A stretch of DNA of 64,000 nucleotides from Lunularia cruciata (lineage: Eukaryota; Streptophyta; Marchantiopsida; Lunulariales; Lunulariaceae): NCBI GenBank assembly GCA_948567375.1, contig OX419757.1:51026001-51090000 (forward strand), given 5' to 3'. The translations under genes and the position numbers were made by a program. Positions 53,298 to 62,004 of the stretch are shown in pieces. The first letter of the stretch is position 1; the number at the start of each line of letters is the position of its first letter. The notes under the pieces were generated by a model. It did no database searches and had not been told where the DNA came from. It saw only the letters and a list, made by a program, of their open reading frames with translations.

Positions 53298-54880
53298 ATA
53301 GGGACAGTACCTTAGTGGAGAAGGAACACCCTATCCTTGAGAGTGAGCATTCTCTAATTGAGCAAGTAGATCATTTTGTTGTTAAAGAAAGGACTAGAGT
53401 ACACAAACTAGGAGAGCTAGATAGTATTGTGTCCTACTAGGAAGTGATGGTTGAAGATTTGAGGAAGAATGAGGAATTTTACTCTCAAAAGTTGACTATT
53501 ACAAGGGAGATGGTAGATGAGTCATGGAGAGCTTAAAAGGAGTCACAAGGGATGTAGATAGTTATACAAATTTAGACTCAAATTGACCTTACACAACTTG
53601 CCACTCATGAGATTCATACCAATAGCATAGCAAGTATCCCTCGTGGAACTCAAATAACAACATAGTAAGTGTCCCTCATGGGATAGACAAAATTTTGAAG
53701 AGTGTCTCTCATGGACCAATGGGCAAGTGTAGTGTTATTACACCCAATATAGACATATTTCTTGGAGACTACAAGTATCATATCTTGCATCCCTACCCAC
53801 TCTTAGATATACAAAAGAGGAGATCAAGTGGCTCAAGGAGAAAGGTATGACACTATTCTATGATCTTTCTAGACATAGGATGTTGAGAGATAGGATGAGC
53901 TATTCTAGAGCATTGATTCCTAGGATCATTTTTTCACTCAAGAGGCAAAGGAGATATATGTTAGACTTTGTACATATATATACCACAAATCAAAGTTAGA
54001 GAGTTTATGGTGTATTTTTTGACTTGGTTTGAGGTTATTATTGGGATAGATAACATAAGGATAGATGTTATCCTCATATCTATGTGGGATGAGGGTTTCC
54101 TACCTAAGGACAAATACATAGGGATGTGCCTCAAGACCTTACTTGATGTCCAAGATGGGTATTGAGATAAGTGGAGAGGTTTTACCTATAGACCTTACAA
54201 CACATTTATTGGCTTAGGTCTTTATCTTTGAGAAATATTGATAGTTGATCATGCGTTCTTCTTATATTATAGGAACTATTCCGATGATGCTATCCATCTT
54301 CCGATATTTACTCTATATTTTACTAGAGTAAGAGAGTCTCAAACCTCCTCATGGGACCTCTTGAGAGCATAGATTTTAAGATGACACATGCTCCGCTATT
54401 GCCTTCCTCACCAAGGAATGGACCTCCAATTAACTTAGGGATTATAGCTTGGATCCAAATAGTTTGGCCATGTTCTTCCAAGATCCTTCCATATGCAAGG
54501 ATAAGTGAGATTTGATGTGGAGATATAGTCTAGTGTGGATATGTTGACTAAGCTTTAGATGCCTTGATGATGCACTAGAGTGCATTATCAAGGCACACTC
54601 AAGAGGATACACACTAGATAGATACTTGCTAGATCACTACTCTACCATATATCATATGATGTTACATTGTAGCACATCCTTTGTACATACCTTTATATAT
54701 ATAAATTTTCACCTATATTGGCACCTGTCAAAATGTTTCTATTTATATTGGCAAACCTTGAATATAGTTTGTTAGTGTTACAACTTATGATAATGTACAA
54801 AACTTGAAAATATAATCAAAAATTATGAATATGACTCCAACTTGTAAATATGGTCAAAAGTTGTGCACTTATATCCGATA
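53298..54880 (+). other. Anonymous decayed sequence, possibly a retroelement remnant
   Basis: Short frames only. 53,810-54,165 can be read as KWLKEKGMTLFYDLSRHR, then FMVYFLTWFEVI and WDEGFLPKDKYI, which might be an old Gag-like or host-derived protein; I do not recognise it. 54,180-54,880 shows no ORF and no repeat. Confidence 0.3.
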
Positions 54881-54884
54881 TTGA

Positions 54885-55078
54885 GGTTGATGATCCTAAA
54901 GTTAGTGACAACTTATATATAATTGTGAAGCCTTGTATAAAGTGTGTATTTATGTTAGTATGAGGAATTATTGAAAACTATATTTGATGTCAATGACACT
55001 AAACTTAGTGACAACTTGTATACAAGTATAAAACTTTGTATAAAGATGTGTATTTATGTTAGTGTGAGGACTTAGTAT
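54885..55078 (+). repeat. 103-bp tandem duplication
   Basis: Two units with GTTAGTGACAAC or CTTAGTGACAAC and TGTGTATTTATGTTAGT, at 54,901 and 55,004 (period 103 bp). The units differ at several bases. No coding potential. Confidence 0.65.
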
Positions 55079-55169
55079 ATAAAATTGTGAGGCACTTGAG
55101 GGAAAGTTGCAAACAAAGTGATTGCAATTGCAAAGGGTAAGCAAGCCTTCTGATGGATGATCGAGTCTT

Positions 55170-55430
55170 GGTGGTGGAAAAGCAAGGCCCACAATAGCCT
55201 ATTGAGCCCTACCGATGGGCAAGCAAGGTCCAATCATAGCCAACCAAGAACCATGCAAGGCAAGCAAGGCCCAAAATGAGCCAATTAAGACCTTCTATCT
55301 CCCAATGGCTGAGCAAGACCCATGCTAGGCAAGCAAAGCCCAAGCCTAGCCAATTGAGACACTCTATCTCCCAATGGCAAAGCAAGACCCACACCAAGCA
55401 AGCAAGGCCAACCAACTAAGATTCAAAACC
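55170..55430 (+). repeat. Minisatellite, ~66-bp period
   Basis: Repeated units of the form GGCAAGCAAGGCCCA...GCCAATTGAGAC...CTATCTCCCAATGGC, three to four imperfect copies. The minus strand stays open and gives a Trp/Leu-rich 22-residue repeat, but that is a by-product of the period being a multiple of three. Confidence 0.65.
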
Positions 55431-57290
55431 AACCAACCAACCCATGTGAAATAGACAACATCCATCATCCATCATCATTAAATGAATTTAAATGCTTTAC
55501 TTGTATCTTTGCATTGGTTAAAAAAATTTTAAATCCTAACTTGTACATAGGGTGTAACTCAAACATTAATATATTACAAAAAGGAATCATTATCATGTGT
55601 ATTAGAACTGCAAGGGATGGGATTTGTATTGGATTTATTAATCGGGTGTGCATCAATTTTTGACAACATCATAATGCTTTTGATTTCTATGGGGTTTTCC
55701 TTTTCCTGGCTAATTCTTGGAAAAAATGTTTTGATTTTGCATTCCTCTCCTTAAATCAACTTTCTTTTTTCACTCTTTGTTCTACTTCCATTTTAACTCT
55801 CAATTTCTCTATCTTGGTAATATTTTGAGCATTGATCTCTACAAGTTCACACCTTTCCTTGGCCTCGAAAGAATTGCTCCGTAATTTAGCATGGCTCACC
55901 GTGTCTTGAGTAGGAGAGGAGAATGTAGGCATAATGTTAGGATTCTGTTTAGAGGATTTCTTCCTCTTACTTGATCTACCTTCCTATTCATTCTTTCCTT
56001 TGTCTTGTGCTCTTGGAATTTCCTCATTCGCTCTTTTAGTAGTGGGAACATCCTACTCAAACTCCTTCAAACCTCAACTAAACTCTTCCCTATCTTCTTC
56101 TTGTGTGCTAGGAATTGTGAATGGTATGGAATGGAGAGGACTAAATGGGATAATGTGAGTTCTGAAGTACACAATAGGATTGCCTTCTTCCATAATTTCC
56201 TTATCCTCTTCAATTGAAAATCTGCCTCCCATTTCATTTCTTTGGTTGACTATTCAAAAAAGTTTATTTCACTTTGCATCCACATGCTTACATGAGAAAT
56301 TGTGGAAATTTTTGCTCTACCTCCAAACAAAGCATCCAGTTTTATCAAAATGACAACATAGGTGATTTAGCCTTTGCTCTATTTTAGTCAATCCTTGCTT
56401 TATCTCCTTCTTGCTAAGACACTCATTTGTTTATTTATCCTTTCAATCCCTAACTTATTTATAAGATTTCATATAATGTGCAAATTTGCAATCTATCTTT
56501 ATTTATGGACAGTAGAAACCCTTCCAAACTCTATAATAAAGGTTTCTATATAAATAAATGCTTTGATCTCTTGTATGTAAATATAAATGCTTTACTCTCT
56601 TTCACATCATCTCTTTTTGCAAGTGACTCTATGAATCACTTAAAATGCTTGGGATCCTCCAAATATTCAATGATCTAAGAGTAATCGTAGGGGATTATTT
56701 TAAACCTATCTTCATTATGTTTTGCTTTACTCACATATGAAGAAAAGAATGAGCGTGGTCTTTTGACACTATTTGCAAAAGATCTTGGAATCCAACACTC
56801 TCTATTGCTATTGCTAAGGAACCTGCCGATGTTGGAATTGAATCGGAATTGCTCGATAAACTTGTCAAAATAGGAGGCGGATGAAAGAGAGAGAAAATGA
56901 GAGAGGGAGAAGGGAATGGGAAATTTTGTGTTCTTTGTCATTATGTCTTTCATATTCACTACACGCAATTCTAGATTTTTCAAGTTCACGCACTATGAAT
57001 TTTTTGAATTTGGGAGCATCAATGAATTTCTTCAAGTTCGACTCAGTGTCTCAATGAATTTATTCAAGTCTGCGCACTATCAGAGAGAGGTTTGCTTTGT
57101 GAAGTTAGCTCCGTTACACTAGTGTTCAAGTGTTTGTCACAAGAGAAATACTGTCGCCTCGTTTCTGTTTCTGAGAATATGATTCCCTTCGACTCAAATC
57201 TCCTTTTTTCATCCTTCACAACCACGAACTCACCTTTGGGAGATATTCAAATGTCAGATTTCAAATTTGAAAACTAAGGGTTTGCAACAC
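55431..57290. other. Anonymous AT-rich stretch
   Basis: 1.9 kb with no recognised coding sequence or repeat family. T-rich and C+T-rich runs on the plus strand near 55,750-56,200. It ends near 57,290, where CpG frequency rises visibly. Confidence 0.4.
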
Positions 57291-57618
57291 GCGCCAGGTT
57301 GGGGCACTACACTTAAGCTGCTGGTTACATGCAGCACTTCTACTTAATTCTAATTATTCGAATACTAGCCTGATCCCTAAAAATGAAATGGCCCGACACC
57401 CAGTAAACTAGTTTTATAGAACGCCCATTTATTCTGCAGTTTACTTTGATGGGGTCCCCTAAAAAAGTTTTCAGAAATTTCCCATTATAGTAGAGATCCA
57501 GTAATTTAAGATTGAAAAAGCCCTGTATATCAAGATCATGGTCCATATTTTTCCTAACTGGCACCTCGAATCCTGGCCCCACGTATATCGACCTTATTTT
57601 ATATTCAAGAGTACATAC

Positions 57619-57692
57619 TGCCAAAGAGAGTGTTCACAGCATTTCTTAGCTTCAGTGCGACTTGAGGCCAGTTATCTTCGATGGAAAACATC
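57619..57692 (-). CDS. Possible host exon (74 bp)
   Basis: On the minus strand, CGTTTCAG precedes and GTATGTAC follows a 74-bp segment open in one frame: FSIEDNWPQVALKLRNAV then NTLFG. The acceptor and donor match plant splice consensus, and the region is CpG-rich and unlike the retroelements. No homologous family was recognised. A partly overlapping minus frame (57,340-57,624) may be part of an intron. Low confidence. Confidence 0.25.
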
Positions 57693-57888
57693 CTGAAACG
57701 CACGTATAAGTGTTAAGATTCAGTACCGCATCCGAATCTCAACATTCCGTAATGGTAAGTGAGAGAATTAGTTATTCGAAACTTTCGTTCGTGACCCCAC
57801 TTATCATTAATACAATGATTGTAGGTGATGATCAGCGGCTGTTGGGTGGGAGCCTTGATCGCCTCGACCACTCTCAACCTCAATGTGC

Positions 57889-57970
57889 TTACAAAGGAAT
57901 CACAAACAAGATCGTCAGCACGTTCATTGTTTACAAAGGAATCACAAACAAGATCGTCAGCACGTTCAAT
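57889..57970 (+). repeat. 42-bp perfect tandem duplication
   Basis: TTACAAAGGAATCACAAACA and the following bases up to CACGTTCA occur at 57,889 and again at 57,931, with no difference over ~38 bp. Being identical, the duplication is young. Confidence 0.85.
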
Positions 57971-58109
57971 CCTCCTCTAAGACATCGATCAGATACATGG
58001 ATCTTCACCACACTCAAGTGCAAAAGACATGAAGTTTGAGCGTCCCCATGTAGTGGGGGGAGAGAGAATTCGAGACAGAATATAAGCACATGTCTCTTTA
58101 GAAACTCTC

Positions 58110-58352
58110 TTCCTCTCAAAAGGGTAGTGACAGTTAATCTATAGGAGAACAATCACATTAGATGTTTTTTTTTTGATATTCCAGATGTGTATAAACTGTC
58201 CTACTTGCATAATTCGGATATCTTAGATACGGATGAACAAATTGATCATATAGACTCTAGTAGGGTTTAGCCCCTTGTTACTTTTGTATCTCTCCTTTGT
58301 ACGGATTGATGAGGTTTTCCCATCCTTTGTTTTTCATACGCGGTCGCCTTTA
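58110..58352 (+). mobile_element. 5'-truncated LINE copy (3' tail)
   Basis: The plus strand matches the minus-strand 3' end of the LINE at 62,005-64,000: the last coding part (AACAATCACATTAGATG; ACTTGCATAATTCGGATATC), the UTR with TTTAGCCCC and TTGTACGGATTGATGAGG, and the terminal CGCGGTCGCCTTT. Truncation at the 5' side and a constant 3' end are what target-primed reverse transcription leaves. Decayed; no target duplication identified. Confidence 0.7.
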
Positions 58353-60701
58353 TCACTTCTCTCAAAAAGTGTGTCCTCATTCTTGTTTCTTCACAACATC
58401 TTTCTTTCTTCCTGCTGAGACTCATTTTGAACACAAGGTTTTACCAGATGAGATTTACAGGGTTCAACCAACGCTTCCTCCGAATCCGTTGACACACCCA
58501 CATTCATCTCAAAAAACGGGACATGCAGTACCTACTCACAGCTCATCTGCATGTCGTTGTTACTCGGTTAGAAACAATGCTGACATTATTGAGTTGCTTT
58601 GCTCGCAAGGAACCACTGTAAAGCAGTCTCTTTTCCCGTAATAAATTGATCTTACTCAATCAATGCTAAAACCCGACTGCGAGCACGCATTTGAGTGCTG
58701 AATGCCTTCAGTAGTCATGGGTTTGCTGCCTGGCCTGCCTTGTTCAATGCAGGATCTCCACACGACATTTCTCTCTATAGTCTCTGGGGACATACTCTTG
58801 ATAAACACCCAATAAAGCTGTTAGCACGTCCCGAATACACTTTTCATACATGCCAGCTGACCTGCACGATGTGCAATCTCTAAAGGACTATGAGAGATTA
58901 CTAACAACTGAGGAGACGTTGTTACCATCTCTCCACGAACAAAAGTGAAAAGTTACAAATACAAATGGTTCTCATAACAAACTTTACCATACCTTTGAGC
59001 ATCGAATTTTGCAACTTAGCCCACCGGTTGACTCGTTGTTTTCAAAGCAGGGTTGTCAAAGATATTGAGAATAATTCCGCAAACATCTTAAAGTAAGTAA
59101 CTTTGACCCCACCGCCAGCACTATTTTATATTACATGAACGTACTTTGTTCGGAATCTGGGAACAAATGTCTTTTCCCTTTAAAGGAGATAATACTGTAG
59201 AGTTTATTCTTCGTCTTTGCCCGTTTTGTTGGCATCTTAAATATCTGAGTTGACCCTACATTATTTAGTGCTTCATTCGAGTCCGCGAAGAGGTAGTAGG
59301 TCTACTCCCTTCGAATTCCCAGGAAGGAGGAAAAGACGAACGGCACTAAAAGTTACGAGCATTTGCTTAGGGGACAAGTCGTCCCATATCAAGTATGGGA
59401 CAGAGGTTCGGGACTTCCCAAATGCTGACGGAGTAAGAAAGAGTTAGGATATCACGTGCACCTTTCATAAACAATTCCATATGTTTGTTACTTTTATTCC
59501 GATTACTTAAACAGCGAATTTGATAATGTAACACCATAGGGGACTTCCTGAAAGTAAAGTAAAGTTGTCCTCATGTTGTGCGGAAAGATCATTTGTTCTT
59601 CCTGGCGGTTGTTCGAGTCGACTGTTCCATGGCCTCCGATGTTTTTGTGCTAGGATGTTTAGTTTCTGTTTACTTCTAGATATCTTCTCGTATAGCTGAA
59701 GGTTCTTCCCGGTGTAAAAGTAGCTCCAATGATTGTGGTTTGTGATAGAGGTGAAGGATGTTCAGTTACGCAGATCAAGTCTCAGGAGTGCAGTAGATGT
59801 TTATTGGACAACAATCTTTTTTGTTTACCACGTGAATCAGTTTTTCTTGAACAGGAGTATTATACCATGTTTCGAGTCCTGGTATACCTACAATTCAAGA
59901 CTGTCTCTTAAATTATTGAAGGACATGACTCGATCGGTAGAGTAGAGGTGTCAATCCTCCTCGCACAGCATAGCGAATCTAGCCAAATGATTCTTCGAGC
60001 CTTACGTATCATTTTTTCCTCTTTTCAAGAAGAAGGGCCAAAAGCCAAATAGTATACCCCGAAGGAAAGAAAAATGAATGCAAGGGCACAAAATACAAAT
60101 ATCTTTATAACTTGAAGTCTGAATCATGAGTATAGAAAAACAACCTAACCAAAAAAAAAAAAAAAACTCCCTCGGCATATATATGCTGCCCATAATCCAA
60201 GAGATATCTCACTTTGTCAAAAGCTTCTGCAGATTCGTTAACTCGGAACATTAGCTCAGTAAGAAAACTATATATAAATAGTAGCCCCGAAGGAAAGGGG
60301 AAAGGAATACAAAGCATAACTGCGAAAGACCAAGATGAACAAGCCTGATGCCGTACCCTGGGAATTGTGAAATGACTTTATGCTAACAGATAATTGACCA
60401 TATGCTTAAAGAGCACAACGATATCTGCTCTGATAGTCCTACTGCACAGTGCATAATAGTTGGATTGATATTGGTATCCGGGATCTCCAAAATTCAGTTC
60501 CTGCTCCGAATCCCCAGAAAAATTTCAAAAAGGTCAAGAAGCATGTTGAGTGCAAGCAGATATGCCCAACGGGCTAGTATCTCAATAAGAGCCACTAACA
60601 AAGTTTCCGAGCCAAGATTCATGGGTGACATAAGAGTCCTGACCTGGCAACCCCAAAACAATTTGACAATTGAACATAAAACACATTCAGAAACTACTTA
60701 C
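58353..60701. other. CpG-richer, apparently low-copy DNA; no firm gene
   Basis: No retroelement domains. Short ankyrin-like segments can be read: plus strand NNADIIELLCSQGTT near 58,575 and minus strand SPLEIAHRAGQLACMK near 58,880. They lie on opposite strands and lack joined exons. A possible minus-strand exon with an ETLLVALIEILARWAYLLAL stretch lies at about 60,500-60,640. An A17 tract is near 60,150. A ~35-bp direct repeat (CCCCGAAGGAAAG) occurs near 60,057 and 60,286. Confidence 0.3.
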
Positions 60702-60833
60702 TCTGAGCAGCCCGCAAAGGAGACAGATCTGCATGATCTTGGAAGTTTAAAGTAGTTAGTTGCAGCATCAGCTCGTCAGGATGACCACAAGATAACACCC
60801 CAAATCTAGCTTTTTGTACTTCTATATCACGTG
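60702..60833 (-). CDS. Putative ankyrin-repeat exon of a host gene
   Basis: A 132-bp minus-strand segment between TTAAG (acceptor) and GTAAGT (donor) is open for 43-44 codons. It reads RDIEVQKARFGVLSCGHPDE, LMLQL, LNFQDHADLSPLRAAQ. GHPDE...LxLL followed by N-x-Q-D-x-x-D-x-S-P-L-x-A-A is the ankyrin-repeat pattern. Ankyrin repeats are protein-binding helices found in many plant proteins. Other exons are not securely placed, so gene structure and product remain open. It could also be a gene fragment. Confidence 0.4.
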
Positions 60834-62004
60834 CTTAAGTCCAATATTAGCCCCTTCGGCCTGCCAAAAGAAACCCATGACGCAATATTTAGCCTTCACA
60901 ACATGACTTGGTGAATTGATCAGTTGATGGTGGTGGCCAGAAATATAACAATCGCAAACGACAGTATTTTATTGTTTTTCTTTCACAGCAAGAAAGAGTT
61001 GTCCATTGTCCTTCCGTGAATTGTAAACTCAGAAGAATGCGAGGTACTCCAGATTATCGATAAAACATTCCTTAAAGCATGTGCTAACGTCACCGAGAAC
61101 GTGAATAGAGGAGCAAACACAGGGGGGGGGGGGGGGGGGGGGGGGGGGGCGCGGGGGAGAAGCGCAATCCCTCATCTTGCTCGATCTGAGGGAGTCTTTG
61201 TCGTGGATCGTTCGTGGATTTGTCAACTGTGAGTGATAATTAAACACATGCTTGGTTAGACAGTTAGAATGTAAGAGCATGCTTACCCAAATATAAGCAC
61301 TCTGTAACAACCTAATATGGTTTTCATCCTCTATAACTTCTAAATTGAGAAAAGAATCCATGGTAGTTCCAGATCAGTTCTGCAAAGCGTTGTCAAGAAT
61401 CTTGCATAAGTTTGCAGTGAATAGTATGCTACTCGTGTTCCTAAATCCGAAGACAAAGTTTCAGATACTTTAGTTAGTCTCACCTGTCGCTCAATTGAGA
61501 TATTGACCGTGTATATGTAAGAGAGAATTAAACAAGTTGAGAAAGGTAACTAACACGAAATGTTCTCTACTTGGTTCACCTTGAGCACGAGATCAAGAAC
61601 AGAATTGCCGCTGCGTGTCGCTCACTCGTGCTTACTAACCAATGGTGAACGATCTTTTCAGTCCGAGATGAGCTACACAAGGTAATAAGGTTCACGCATT
61701 AGTTAAAACCTTATTGAAAATTTTAATGGTGATGACTACTCAAACGTATTTTAACTCGATAGATAACTGTAAGGCATGGTGAAATACACTCTTCAAAAAA
61801 TCCATTGCTTATTTCTTCTCCTTTTTTCCCTTTCATACATTGTCAAAATCAGTCTCAGAGTAGAAAACTCGGACAACTGATTTTTTATATTGACGAAACG
61901 GGATGCGTGTAAAGCTTCGTAGTTCCAGTCGACGAAAACGGTCAGTGGGAAATTCTTTTTATATGGAAGAGAAATTATTAGTTTCCTTTCGTACCCCTTA
62001 TTGG
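60834..62004. other. Unassigned low-copy DNA with homopolymer G tract
   Basis: No supported gene. A minus-strand ATG near 61,361 opens MDSFLNLEVIEDENHIR, which might be a first exon; unproven. A run of 28 G lies at 61,122-61,149. Confidence 0.3.
61122..61149 (+). repeat. 28-bp poly(G) tract
   Basis: 28 consecutive G residues, followed by CGCGGGGGAG. It could fold as a G-quadruplex and is also a typical site of assembly or sequencing error; the exact length should not be trusted. Confidence 0.8.

Noticed and set aside
55209-55415. Minus-strand 68-codon Trp/Leu-rich repeat protein
   Set aside because: It is the translation of a 66-bp minisatellite; an open frame is expected when the period is a multiple of three.
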